Assembly: GCF_000702265.1 (NCBI RefSeq)
Contig: NZ_KL370880.1
Coordinates: 534,635 to 598,634, forward strand
DNA from: Butyrivibrio sp. NC2002
GTDB taxonomy: Bacteria > Bacillota > Clostridia > Lachnospirales > Lachnospiraceae
Direction: 5' to 3'
DNA: 64,000 nt
Shown here piece after piece: positions 1-8,808 of the stretch; position 1 is the first letter of the stretch, and every line of letters begins with the position of its first letter. The notes beneath the pieces were generated by a model. It had not been told where the DNA came from and did no database searches. It worked only from the letters and a program-made list of their open reading frames with translations. Position numbers and translations under genes: made by a program.

Positions 1-2
1 CA

Positions 3-650
3 AGAGTCGGACTTCCTGCAGGATTTCAGGGAACTATCTTTTCATTTTCAAATGTTCTAATACAGTCATCAATAAATGAATTCGGTTCTGTTGCAATGGC
101 CGGAAGCGCTGCGGGAGCAAATCTCGAGGGCTTTGTATATATGGCGATGAATGCGGTTTATCAGGCATGTGTATCCTTTACAAGTCAGAATGTCGGTGCA
201 GGTAAGTCGGAGAGAATAGGCAAGGTTTTGAGAACATGCCTTTTGCTGGTCAGCTTTGTAGGTCTTGTAATGGGCAATGCATTTTATTTACTTGGCGATA
301 AGCTTGTAAGTGTGTATACCGCAGAACCTGCCACAATACAGTACGGCGTTGAGCGAATGTCGATAATTTGCACCTTCTATTTTCTCTGCGGATGCATGGA
401 TGTTATATGTGGAAGTTTGCGGGGAATGGGGTATTCTACTGTTCCTATGATCGTGTCAATAATCGGCGCATGTGGTTTGAGAATTGTGTGGATCCTTACG
501 ATATTCAGGCATTTCCACACGCTTAAAATATTATATATTTCTTATCCCGTAACCTGGACGGTAACGGCTGCTGTCCACCTTATCTGTTATTATATTATAA
601 AGAAAAAGGTGATAGCTGTAATAGATAAGAGGAAGGCTATTAAGGAATGA
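3..650 (+). CDS. MATE family multidrug/Na+ antiporter, C-terminal part
   Basis: C-terminal 215 residues of a MATE-family exporter of the inner membrane; the 5' end lies outside the window, the frame being open from base 3. The opening residues GLPAGFQGTIFSFSNV and the later FTSQNVGAGK segment are typical of the second half of MATE transporters, which swap Na+ or H+ for cationic drugs or metabolites. Several hydrophobic helices follow (near LLLVSFVGLVMG and IVSIIGACGL), ending in a lysine-rich tail. The stop codon overlaps the start of the next gene (ATGA), so the two are translationally coupled. The substrate cannot be told from sequence. Confidence 0.88.
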   Translation, partial: RVGLPAGFQGTIFSFSNVLIQSSINEFGSVAMAGSAAGANLEGFVYMAMNAVYQACVSFTSQNVGAGKSERIGKVLRTCLLLVSFVGLVMGNAFYLLGDKLVSVYTAEPATIQYGVERMSIICTFYFLCGCMDVICGSLRGMGYSTVPMIVSIIGACGLRIVWILTIFRHFHTLKILYISYPVTWTVTAAVHLICYYIIKKKVIAVIDKRKAIKE

Positions 651-1306
651 ATAAAGTTAAAGCAGTAATTTTTGATCTTGACGGTACACTTTTATATACG
701 CTTAAGGACTTGATGATAAGCACGAATTATGCCCTTGATAAGCATGGGATGGAAACCTGTACACTGGAGCAGATTCAGTACCGCGTTGGAAACGGGGTAA
801 GGGAGCTTATGAAAAGATGTGTCCCGGATGGAGACGCTAATCCCGCCTTTGAAGAGGTTTTCGAGGATTTTAAAAGGCATTATCAGATTCACTGTAATGA
901 CAACAGCGGACCTTATGAAGGAATACCTGAGCTTTTAAAGTGTCTTAAAGATAAGGGATACAAGCTGGCAATTGTGTCCAACAAGTTCATGGATGCCACA
1001 AAGGAACTTGCAGAACTATATTTTAAGGGCACCATAGATGTTGCCATAGGAGAAAAGAAGGGCATAAGGAAAAAACCTGCCCCCGATACGGTAATCGAAG
1101 CAATGCGCATTCTTGGTGTTACAAAAGAAGAATGCATCTATGTCGGGGATTCCGATGTTGATATTAATACAGCAAAAAATTCAGGGATGCCTTGCATAAG
1201 CGTGGCATGGGGCTTTAGGACCAGGAAAGAACAGGAAGAAGCCGGTGGAAATATTTTTGCAGACAGACCAATGGATATTGTTGATATAATAGAGGGAAGA
1301 TTTTAA
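647..1306 (+). CDS. gph: HAD-superfamily phosphatase, phosphoglycolate phosphatase-like
   Basis: Cytosolic HAD hydrolase of 219 aa, the usual length for the Gph/PgmB/PpaX group. Motif I is FDLDGTLL (nucleophile D10, acid D12), motif II is the VSNK segment, and motif IV is GDSDVDINTAKNSG, which holds the Mg-binding aspartates. A helical cap lies between motifs I and II, as in subfamily IA. The family removes phosphate from small molecules such as 2-phosphoglycolate or pyrophosphate; the true substrate here is open. It overlaps the MATE gene by 4 bases and probably shares its transcript. Confidence 0.85.
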   Translation: MNKVKAVIFDLDGTLLYTLKDLMISTNYALDKHGMETCTLEQIQYRVGNGVRELMKRCVPDGDANPAFEEVFEDFKRHYQIHCNDNSGPYEGIPELLKCLKDKGYKLAIVSNKFMDATKELAELYFKGTIDVAIGEKKGIRKKPAPDTVIEAMRILGVTKEECIYVGDSDVDINTAKNSGMPCISVAWGFRTRKEQEEAGGNIFADRPMDIVDIIEGRF

Positions 1307-1342
1307 TAAAAAATATAAAGAGGCTATGGGGAGGATAAATCT

Positions 1343-2644
1343 TTGCAGCAAAATGTGACTCAGCTTATTGTACTTATAATACTTGTGCTCTTGTCGGCAT
1401 TTTTTTCATCTGCGGAAACTGCCATGAGCTGTGTGAGCAGGGTAAAGATCAAAACACTGGTAGAAGAGAATAACAAAAGGGCTATTGCAGTTCAAAAAAT
1501 CCTTGATGATTATCAGAATATGCTTTCTGCCGTACTTATCGGTAATAACATCGTAAACTTATCTGCTTCAGCGCTTGCGACTATTTTTGTTCAGAGGATA
1601 TGGGGCGATTTTGCGATCAGCATAGGTACGGGAGTTTTGACGATTGTCGTTCTTATCATGGGTGAGATAATTCCCAAGACTATCGCTACTACTTATGCAG
1701 AAAACATGGCTCTTTTTTATTCGAGACCAATCTTGTTTATCATGAAAGTCCTCACACCGGTTATTTTTATTGTAAACGTTGTGGCAGATGCTGTTCTTGC
1801 ACTTTTCAGAATCGACAAAAACAGCAGGAAGGTTATGACTGAAAACGAACTTAAGACATATGTAGATGTCAGCCACGAGGATGGAGTTATAGAATCCGGT
1901 GAAAAAGAGATCATCTACAACGTGTTTGAATTCAGTGATGCAGTTGCCAAGGATGTAATGATCCCGAGGATCGATATGAGCTGCGTCAGCGCCGATGCCG
2001 AATATCACGAGGTTATGAGAGTCTTCAAACAGGAGATGTATACCAGAATCCCTGTCTATGAAGATAATCAGGATAATATCATAGGTCTTATAAATATCAA
2101 GGACATGGTACTTGTTTCTGACAAAGATAACTTCAAAATAAGAGATTATCTGCGTGAAGCCTATTACACCTACGAACTTAAAAAGACCGCTGATCTTTTG
2201 CTTGAAATGAGGAAAAATGCACAGAATGTTGCCTTTGTCCTCAGCGAATATGGTGCAACTGTCGGTATGATCACCTTGGAAGACCTTCTTGAAGAAATCG
2301 TAGGAGAGATCAGAGATGAATATGATTCTGATGAAGAGGAGCAGATAAAGGAGCTTGGCGGCGGAAGATTCCTTGTAGAAGGTAATATGAAACTCGATGA
2401 TATAAATGATGCTCTCGGAACCGCTTTTGAGTCTGATGATTATGATTCCATCGGAGGACTTATGATCGAGAATCTGGACAGATTGCCAAGAGGCGGAGAG
2501 ACAACAAAACTTCCCAATGGAGTTGAGCTTACAGCAAGCGCCATTAAGAGAAACAGGATCACCGATGTACTTGTATTTATACCCGAAGGAGCCTTTAGTA
2601 CAGAGGAAAGAAAAGGGGATGAACCTGTGCCTGAAAACGAATAA
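1343..2644 (+). CDS. CNNM/CorC-family membrane protein (hemolysin-like)
   Basis: A 433-aa integral membrane protein of the CNNM/CorC (HlyC) group, linked in characterised members to Mg2+ or Co2+ efflux. Order: an N-terminal DUF21 transmembrane domain (about residues 5-190, including LSAFFSSAETAMSC and a GEIIPKTIA segment), a CBS pair (about 205-330, with MIPRIDM and TLEDLLEEIVGEI), and a C-terminal CorC_HlyC ligand domain (about 345-425). The start is a TTG with the GGGGAGG site at about 1328-1334 upstream; the first internal ATG would cut into the first membrane helix. Stop is followed by the SCIFF promoter region. Confidence 0.88.
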   Translation: MQQNVTQLIVLIILVLLSAFFSSAETAMSCVSRVKIKTLVEENNKRAIAVQKILDDYQNMLSAVLIGNNIVNLSASALATIFVQRIWGDFAISIGTGVLTIVVLIMGEIIPKTIATTYAENMALFYSRPILFIMKVLTPVIFIVNVVADAVLALFRIDKNSRKVMTENELKTYVDVSHEDGVIESGEKEIIYNVFEFSDAVAKDVMIPRIDMSCVSADAEYHEVMRVFKQEMYTRIPVYEDNQDNIIGLINIKDMVLVSDKDNFKIRDYLREAYYTYELKKTADLLLEMRKNAQNVAFVLSEYGATVGMITLEDLLEEIVGEIRDEYDSDEEEQIKELGGGRFLVEGNMKLDDINDALGTAFESDDYDSIGGLMIENLDRLPRGGETTKLPNGVELTASAIKRNRITDVLVFIPEGAFSTEERKGDEPVPENE

Positions 2645-2671
2645 AAAGTGCTTTTCGGTATAGTGTAAATA

Positions 2672-2680
2672 TGTTATACT
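2672..2680 (+). promoter_or_regulatory. Extended -10 promoter for the SCIFF operon
   Basis: TGT-TATACT is a sigma-A extended -10 element, with a predicted transcription start near 2687. No good -35 is seen, which extended -10 promoters tolerate. It lies between the CorC gene and scfA. Confidence 0.55.
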
Positions 2681-2742
2681 ATTGATTTGTGGAAAACTGT
2701 TAAATTTCTACAATTTCCTAATAGGAAGAGGAGCAAATGACT

Positions 2743-2892
2743 ATGAAACATGTAAAAACACTTGCAACAAGAAACCTTAAAGAGTCAATGAAGAAGGGCG
2801 GATGTGGTGAATGCCAGACATCATGCCAGTCAGCATGCAAGACATCTTGCACAGTTGGTAACCAGAGCTGCGAGCAGGTTGCTAATAAATAA
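2743..2892 (+). CDS. scfA: SCIFF six-cysteine ranthipeptide precursor
   Basis: Short 49-aa peptide starting MKHVKTLATRNLKES and carrying six cysteines in the core (GGCGECQTSCQSACKTSC, then the last Cys six residues on), the signature of the SCIFF family (six cysteines in forty-five residues), nearly universal in Clostridia. The family is matured by a radical-SAM enzyme that links each Cys sulfur to a Thr or other residue beyond the alpha carbon (a ranthipeptide). I chose ATG 2743 because AGGAAGAGGAG (2723-2733) then has about 9 bases of spacing; ATG 2737 (51 aa) is possible but too close. The maturase gene is next. Some ranthipeptides have been tied to quorum sensing in clostridia; the role here is unknown. 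Confidence 0.93.
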   Translation: MKHVKTLATRNLKESMKKGGCGECQTSCQSACKTSCTVGNQSCEQVANK

Positions 2893-2922
2893 TCAGGACT
2901 CAAATAATAGTTTTGACAAGTG

Positions 2923-2953
2923 AGGCAGCGGCCTGGCCGCTGCTTGCTTTTGT
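2923..2953 (+). terminator. Terminator/attenuator between scfA and scfB
   Basis: GCAGCGGC, a 3-nt loop (CTG), GCCGCTGC, extended by two weaker pairs and followed by a T-rich GCTTTTG run. The GC-rich stem lies inside the operon and should stop most transcripts after the precursor, giving more peptide than enzyme. Confidence 0.8.
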
Positions 2954-3019
2954 TCATAAACAGGTAATCCGTTATGAATAAAGCAGATGAAATTTAATGA
3001 AGGTAGTGAGAAATAAAAT

Positions 3020-4468
3020 ATGATACATGCATACAAGAACAACGGATATGACATTGTTCTGGATGTAAACAGTGGCAGCGTTCACGTTGTGGACGATGTG
3101 GTTTTTGATCTGGTTCATCCCGTAGAGGAATTGTTATCAGCAAGATTCGGCAGTGCTGATATAGAAAGGGCGGAAGGTGAGTCAGATGACGAGAAGCTGG
3201 CAGCTTCTTTGTATGAACAGCTTTCTGAGAAAAATCCTTGCGTTATAGGAAGTTACCCTGAGAGTGATGTAAAAGATGCTCTTTCAGATATACTTGAACT
3301 CAGAAGAGCCGGAGTTATGTATACCGACGACGTTTACGAGAATTATGTAGAAGAATTCAAGGAACGTGATACAGTTGTTAAAGCACTTTGTCTTAATATA
3401 GCGCATGACTGTAACTTAAGATGTAAGTACTGTTTTGCAGATGAAGGCGAATATCACGGAAGACGTGCACTTATGACAGAAGAGGTCGGTAAGGCAGCAC
3501 TTGATTTCCTGGTTAAGAATTCAGGGTCAAGAAAAAATCTTGAAGTTGACTTTTTCGGCGGAGAGCCGCTGCTTAACTGGGAAGTTGTAAAGAAACTTGT
3601 AGAATACGGCCGAAGCATAGAAAAAGAACATAATAAGAACTTTAGATTTACTCTTACAACAAACGGAACTCTTTTAAATGACGAGATACTCGAGTTTGCC
3701 AATAAAGAGATGGGCAACATAGTCCTGTCGATTGACGGAAGAAAAGAAGTCAATGACAAGATGAGACCCCTTAAGGGTGGACAGGGAACATACGATACCA
3801 TCGTTCCCAAGTTCAAGAAAGTAGCGGAGAGCCGCCATCAGCTGAGATATTTTGTAAGAGGAACATTTACACATAACAATCTGGATTTCTTCGAGGATGT
3901 TAAACACCTCGCAGATCTCGGATTTAAGCAAATCTCTGTGGAACCTGTAGTTGCAAAGCCTGAAGACTGGTACTCAATAAAAGAAGAGGATATTCCTTAT
4001 CTCTGTGACCAGTATGACAAGCTTGCAAAATTCTATCTTGAGAGAAAAAAGGAAGGAAACGGCTTTAATTTCTTCCATTTCAACATAGATCTTGAGGGCG
4101 GTCCGTGCGTTGCCAAGCGTCTTTCAGGATGTGGATCGGGATGCGAGTATTTGGGTGTAACTCCATGGGGAGACCTGTATCCTTGTCATCAGTTTGTAGG
4201 TAATGAAGATTTTATAATGGGTAATGTCTTTGATGGTATAACCAGAAAAGATATCCAAAAACAGTTCAAAGAAAGCAATGTGTACTCCAGACCTGAGTGT
4301 CAGAAGTGCTTTGCAAGATATTATTGCAGTGGAGGTTGTGCTGCAAATGCCTATAATTTCAATGGCGACATAAATACAACCTATAAGACAGGCTGTGAGC
4401 TCCAGAGAAAGCGCATAGAGTGCGCGATCATGATCAAGGCGGCTCAGTCTGAAGGAGTGGAGGAATAA
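3020..4468 (+). CDS. scfB: SCIFF maturase, radical SAM/SPASM thioether-forming enzyme
   Basis: Radical-SAM enzyme of 482 aa that builds the thioether crosslinks of the SCIFF peptide encoded just upstream. An N-terminal peptide-binding (RRE-like) region spans about residues 1-110. The SAM-cleaving cluster motif C131-x3-C135-x2-C138 (CNLRCKYC) is followed by FFGGEPLLNW. The C-terminal SPASM region holds two further [4Fe-4S] clusters, with cysteines in CGSGCEYLG, YPCHQF, CQKCFARYYCSGGC and the final GCELQ. Length and layout match the maturase family (CteB of Clostridium thermocellum). The stop is 3 bases before secDF, so the two are probably co-translated. Confidence 0.95.
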   Translation: MIHAYKNNGYDIVLDVNSGSVHVVDDVVFDLVHPVEELLSARFGSADIERAEGESDDEKLAASLYEQLSEKNPCVIGSYPESDVKDALSDILELRRAGVMYTDDVYENYVEEFKERDTVVKALCLNIAHDCNLRCKYCFADEGEYHGRRALMTEEVGKAALDFLVKNSGSRKNLEVDFFGGEPLLNWEVVKKLVEYGRSIEKEHNKNFRFTLTTNGTLLNDEILEFANKEMGNIVLSIDGRKEVNDKMRPLKGGQGTYDTIVPKFKKVAESRHQLRYFVRGTFTHNNLDFFEDVKHLADLGFKQISVEPVVAKPEDWYSIKEEDIPYLCDQYDKLAKFYLERKKEGNGFNFFHFNIDLEGGPCVAKRLSGCGSGCEYLGVTPWGDLYPCHQFVGNEDFIMGNVFDGITRKDIQKQFKESNVYSRPECQKCFARYYCSGGCAANAYNFNGDINTTYKTGCELQRKRIECAIMIKAAQSEGVEE

Positions 4469-4471
4469 AAA

Positions 4472-6784
4472 ATGAAAAGAGTTAAGTCGTATATCGCTTT
4501 TCTCGTAGCAGTTCTGCTACTTGCAGGCCTTGCATTTACTTCGACAAAAGGTCTTGGAAGCGATAAATCAGGTTCACTTGACAGTATCAGTCTTGGTCTT
4601 GATCTGGCAGGTGGTGTCAGCATCACTTATGAGGTAGTTGGTGATGAGGCTCCCAGTGCTGAAGATATGTCAGACACTATCTACAAGCTTCAGCAGCGTG
4701 TTGACCATTACAGTACTGAATCTCAGGTTTATCAGGAAGGTTCAAACCGAATAAATATTGAGATCCCCGGTGTTACAGATGCTAACGCCATTCTTGAGGA
4801 ACTTGGTCAGCCCGGTAATCTGTATTTCATCGCTCAGACAGATAGTGAAGGTAATCAGAACTATCAGTACAATTCAGGTTTCCAGCTTGATGAAAACGGA
4901 AATATAGCTACAGATGAAGATGGCAACATCCTTATGGATGAGAGTGGTTCTATCGGATACACACTTAATAAGACTATCGAAGAACTTGAAGCAGATGGTT
5001 CTATCGTACTTAAGGGTGAAGATGTAGCAGATGCTCAGGCAGGCTATCAGAATTCCGGTACAGCAAATACTCAGGAAGTTGTTATTCAGCTCGAGTTCAC
5101 AGAGAACGGAAAGCAGAAGTTTGCTGAAGCAACTAAGAAGGCATTTGCTAACGGCGAATCTATCGCTATTTATTATGATGGTGAGTTCGTATCTGTTCCT
5201 ACTGTTCAGGCAGAGATCACAGATGGAAGAGCAGTAATTACAGGTGAGACCAATTATGAAGATGCTGCAAACAAAGCATCTATCATCCGTATCGGTGGAC
5301 TTAAGCTTCAGCTTAATGAACTCCGTTCAAACGTTGTAGGCGCTCAGCTTGGTGCTGATGCTATTCATACAAGTATGATCGCAGCTATCGTTGGTTTCTG
5401 CGCTATCATCCTTTTCATGGTTGTTATGTATAAGCTTCTCGGTGTTGCAGCAAGTATTGCTCTTATGTTCTATGTAGGACTTGAGATCTTCTTCCTGTCA
5501 GCATTTGAGATTACACTTACATTGCCCGGTATCGCAGGTATTATCCTTTCAGTAGGTATGGCAGTTGATGCTAACGTGCTTGTATTTGCTCGTATCAGAG
5601 AGGAAATTCTCGGAGGCAAAGATGTAAAGAGTGCTATAAAAGCAGGTTACAGTAAAGCTTTATCAGCTATCCTTGATGGTAATATCACAACACTTATAGC
5701 TGCAGCAATCCTTGGCCTTAGAGGAACAGGTACTGTAAAGGGATTTGCTTCAACACTTGCACTTGGTATTATCGTTTCAATGTTCACTGCTCTTTTTGTA
5801 ACAAGAATCATAACTAACATATTCTATGGCATGGGCTTTGAAAATAGTAAATGGTACGGTAAGGCAAAAGAAGTTAAGGTATTTGAATTTACCAAGAAGC
5901 GCGTTATGTTCTATGTAATTTCTATAGCAGTTATCGTTATCGGTTTTGCTACTATGGGAATCAATGCCGGCAGAGGCCAGGGCGCATTCAACTACAGCCT
6001 TGACTTTGTAGGTGGTACTTCAACAAGCGTTACATTCAATGAGAATTGGACAACAGAGAAGCTTGACAGCGAAGTTGTTCCCAAGATCAGAGAGCTTACA
6101 GGCGTTGATTCCGTTCAGGTTCAGACAGTAAAGGGAACAAACGAAGTAATATTTAAGACAGTAACTCTTAATGTAGATCAGCGTGAGGCAATTGCTTCAA
6201 TGCTTGAAAATGATTATCAGGTACCTGAAGCAAATATCGCAGCTGAGAGTATCAGCTCAACAATCAGTAACGAGATGAGAGCAGATGCTACATCTGCAAT
6301 GATAATTGCACTTGTCCTCATGCTTGCATACATCTGGATCAGATTTAGAGATATCACATTTGGTGCTGCTGCGATCATAGCTCTTGCACATGATGCACTT
6401 GTAGTTATCGTATGTTATGCACTTACAAGAATACAGGTTGGTGGTACATTTATCGCAGCTATCCTTACTATCATCGGTTACTCTATAAACGATACGATTG
6501 TTACATTTGACCGTATCCGTGAGAACCAGTATGGTATGAGACATAAAGATGAATATGAGCAGCTTGTTAACAGAAGTATTAGCCAGACACTTACAAGAAG
6601 TTTGTTTACTTCTATAACAACATTCATCATGGTTCTTGTTCTTTTCATCTTTGGTGTTACAGATATCAAGAACTTTGCACTTCCTCTTATGGTAGGTGTT
6701 GTTGCAGGAACATATTCTTCAATCTTCATTGCTTCACCTATTTGGCTTGATATCAAAACAAAGCTTAGCAAAAAGAATAAATAA
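4472..6784 (+). CDS. secDF: Protein translocase subunit SecDF (fused)
   Basis: A 770-aa fusion of SecD and SecF, the proton-driven RND-type helper of the Sec translocon that pulls preproteins out of the membrane. The SecD half shows LGLDLAGGVSITYEV near residue 40, an acidic periplasmic P1 region, and the conserved membrane motif GMAVDANVLVFARIREE. The SecF half begins near residue 465 (FTKKRVMFY), has YSLDFVGGTSTSV, and ends with GYSINDTIVTFDRIREN. An acidic repeat-like insert (about 140-165, DENGNIATDEDGNILMDESG) is species-specific. It is preceded directly by the SCIFF maturase. Confidence 0.96.
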   Translation: MKRVKSYIAFLVAVLLLAGLAFTSTKGLGSDKSGSLDSISLGLDLAGGVSITYEVVGDEAPSAEDMSDTIYKLQQRVDHYSTESQVYQEGSNRINIEIPGVTDANAILEELGQPGNLYFIAQTDSEGNQNYQYNSGFQLDENGNIATDEDGNILMDESGSIGYTLNKTIEELEADGSIVLKGEDVADAQAGYQNSGTANTQEVVIQLEFTENGKQKFAEATKKAFANGESIAIYYDGEFVSVPTVQAEITDGRAVITGETNYEDAANKASIIRIGGLKLQLNELRSNVVGAQLGADAIHTSMIAAIVGFCAIILFMVVMYKLLGVAASIALMFYVGLEIFFLSAFEITLTLPGIAGIILSVGMAVDANVLVFARIREEILGGKDVKSAIKAGYSKALSAILDGNITTLIAAAILGLRGTGTVKGFASTLALGIIVSMFTALFVTRIITNIFYGMGFENSKWYGKAKEVKVFEFTKKRVMFYVISIAVIVIGFATMGINAGRGQGAFNYSLDFVGGTSTSVTFNENWTTEKLDSEVVPKIRELTGVDSVQVQTVKGTNEVIFKTVTLNVDQREAIASMLENDYQVPEANIAAESISSTISNEMRADATSAMIIALVLMLAYIWIRFRDITFGAAAIIALAHDALVVIVCYALTRIQVGGTFIAAILTIIGYSINDTIVTFDRIRENQYGMRHKDEYEQLVNRSISQTLTRSLFTSITTFIMVLVLFIFGVTDIKNFALPLMVGVVAGTYSSIFIASPIWLDIKTKLSKKNK

Positions 6785-6801
6785 TTGGTTTTGATTTTCT
6801 G

Positions 6802-6846
6802 GAGGGCTGTCGCAAGAAATTACACTTGCGATAGCTCTTTTCTTTT
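6802..6846 (+). terminator. Rho-independent terminator after secDF
   Basis: About 15-bp stem (6802-6816 with 6825-6839; core GCTGTCGCAAG / CTTGCGATAGC with G-T pairs), 8-nt loop and a TTTTCTTTT tail. It ends the SCIFF-SecDF unit just before recJ. Confidence 0.85.
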
Positions 6847-6857
6847 GAAAGGAATAT

Positions 6858-8642
6858 ATGGCAAATTGGTTTATTACCCGAAAGGGTGCTGATTTTAATA
6901 AAATAGCTGCAGAGAACGGTATATCTCCCATTACAGCAAGGATTTTAAGAAATAGGGATGTCTATGAGCAGGAGAAGATAAAAAGCTTTCTTACTGCAGA
7001 TATTGATTCTCTATCAAGACCGGAGCTTTTGCCCGATATGGAAAAGGCTGTTTTGGTAATGCAAAATGCTATTGAAAACAATAGCAGGATCAGGATAATC
7101 GGAGATTATGACGTTGATGGAATTTGCTCTTCATATATTCTTCAAAGGGGAATAGAAGCCTGCGGAGGAAAAGTGGACGTAAGGCTTCCTCACAGAATGA
7201 ATGATGGATACGGACTTAGTATGGGACTTGTCGAGAGAGCTCATGAGGACGGAATCGATACGCTGATAACCTGCGACAACGGCATTGCCGCAATAAATGA
7301 GATAAGCTATGCTAAAGAGCTTGGAATGACTGTGATAGTCACAGATCATCATGAAGTCGGATATGAGGAAGATGACCACGAAAAGATGGTGCTTCCCGCT
7401 GCAGATGCAGTTGTAGATCCTAAAAGATTTGATAATGATCCTGAGAACTTTAAGGAAATATGCGGAGCACAAGTTGCATACAAATTTGTATGGCTTCTTA
7501 TAGAAACAATGGGAATCACTGTTACTGAAAGATTCATGAAGGATCTTAGGATATTTGCAGGATGGGCAACAGTATGTGATGTAATGCCCCTTACTGATGA
7601 AAACAGAACAATGGTCATAGATTCGATGAGAAACATTCCCGGCACAGAAAATGTAGGTCTTAAGCAGCTTATAAGGGCGACAGAGCTGGATGAATATAAC
7701 ATAAGCTGCTATTCATACGGCTTCATACTTGGACCATGCCTTAATGCAAGCGGCAGACTTGATTCTGCCATGAGAGGGCTGGAGCTTTTGATGGAAAGTA
7801 ACAGCAATGTTGCTGCTAAATATGCTGAAGATTTAAAGAAATTAAATGACTCACGTAAGCAGATGACATTAGAAGGTACAAGCAAAGCGCTTGCTAAACT
7901 TGAAGAATACGGGGACGATCTGCCGGATGTTGTTGTTATATATTTGCCTGATCTTCATGAATCTCTTGCGGGAATCATAGCAGGCAAGGTAAGAGAGGCT
8001 GTTTCAAGACCTGTCTTTATCATTACAGATGCGGAAAATGGCGGAGTAAAAGGCTCAGGAAGATCTATTGAGAAATATCATATGTTTGAAGAACTAAGTA
8101 AATGTAAGGACTTACTTACCAAGTTTGGCGGACATAAGATGGCAGCCGGATTTTCGCTTGAGAAAGAAAATATTGATGCTTTCAGAGATGCCCTTAATGC
8201 AAACAGTACATTAAAACCGGAAGACTTTGTGGAGGATCTTCGCCTTGATATGGAGCTTCCGCTTGGTTATCTTAATATTCCGCTTGTCAGAGAATTTGAG
8301 AAGCTTGCTCCTTTTGGAATAGACAATCCGGAGCCTAAATTTGTAGCAAGGAATGTTGAACTGATTTCCGGAAAGATAATAGGAAAAAATCAAAATGTCG
8401 GGAAATATAAAGTAAGAGATATCAATTCTGAAGTAATCGATATGATCCTATTTGGAAAAACCAATGAGTTTAATTCTTTCCTTGATGAAACATTTGGAGT
8501 GGATATGAGAGATAGACTGTACAATGGAAAGAGTCATGATAAAATGATGATTAATGTTGCATATAAAACTGATATAAATGAATTTAGAGGAGAAGAGAAT
8601 CTTCAGATCATGCTTTTGGATTATAAGAAAATTTCTTCATAA
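6858..8642 (+). CDS. recJ: Single-stranded-DNA-specific exonuclease RecJ
   Basis: Cytosolic 5'-3' ssDNA exonuclease of recombination and mismatch repair, 594 aa. The DHH catalytic core has IGDYDVDGICSS (metal ligands D83 and D85), TCDNG (D140) and VTDHHEVG (163-165). The DHHA1 half has SLAGIIAGKVRE, GSGRSIEKYHMFEEL and KFGGHKMAAGFSL; an OB-fold follows at the C-terminus. Length fits bacterial RecJ. The SD AAAGGA is 8 bases before ATG 6858, and a terminator separates it from secDF. Confidence 0.93.
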   Translation: MANWFITRKGADFNKIAAENGISPITARILRNRDVYEQEKIKSFLTADIDSLSRPELLPDMEKAVLVMQNAIENNSRIRIIGDYDVDGICSSYILQRGIEACGGKVDVRLPHRMNDGYGLSMGLVERAHEDGIDTLITCDNGIAAINEISYAKELGMTVIVTDHHEVGYEEDDHEKMVLPAADAVVDPKRFDNDPENFKEICGAQVAYKFVWLLIETMGITVTERFMKDLRIFAGWATVCDVMPLTDENRTMVIDSMRNIPGTENVGLKQLIRATELDEYNISCYSYGFILGPCLNASGRLDSAMRGLELLMESNSNVAAKYAEDLKKLNDSRKQMTLEGTSKALAKLEEYGDDLPDVVVIYLPDLHESLAGIIAGKVREAVSRPVFIITDAENGGVKGSGRSIEKYHMFEELSKCKDLLTKFGGHKMAAGFSLEKENIDAFRDALNANSTLKPEDFVEDLRLDMELPLGYLNIPLVREFEKLAPFGIDNPEPKFVARNVELISGKIIGKNQNVGKYKVRDINSEVIDMILFGKTNEFNSFLDETFGVDMRDRLYNGKSHDKMMINVAYKTDINEFRGEENLQIMLLDYKKISS

Positions 8643-8684
8643 ACCACAAAACACACGCTAAAAGCGTGTGTCTGCGGTTTCTTA
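8641..8684 (+). terminator. Hairpin after recJ
   Basis: Perfect 8-bp stem ACACACGC / GCGTGTGT (8651-8658, 8664-8671) inside an outer AAACC / GGTTT stem, with only a short T tail. A second inverted repeat, AGATAGTT (8693-8700) with AACTATCT (8710-8717), follows in the murE leader; its role is unclear. Confidence 0.55.
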
Positions 8685-8808
8685 TGAGGGGGAGATAGTT
8701 TCTTCAATCAACTATCTTGATATAAATATTACAGAATAAATGTGAATAGAATATGTTTAAAATATTAAGAAAAACGATAGATAATTAAGATTTGGAGGAA
8801 AAATATAC

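Noticed and set aside
692..1137. Reverse-strand ORFs in the HAD phosphatase
   Set aside because: They lie wholly inside a strong plus-strand gene and have no SD or homology.
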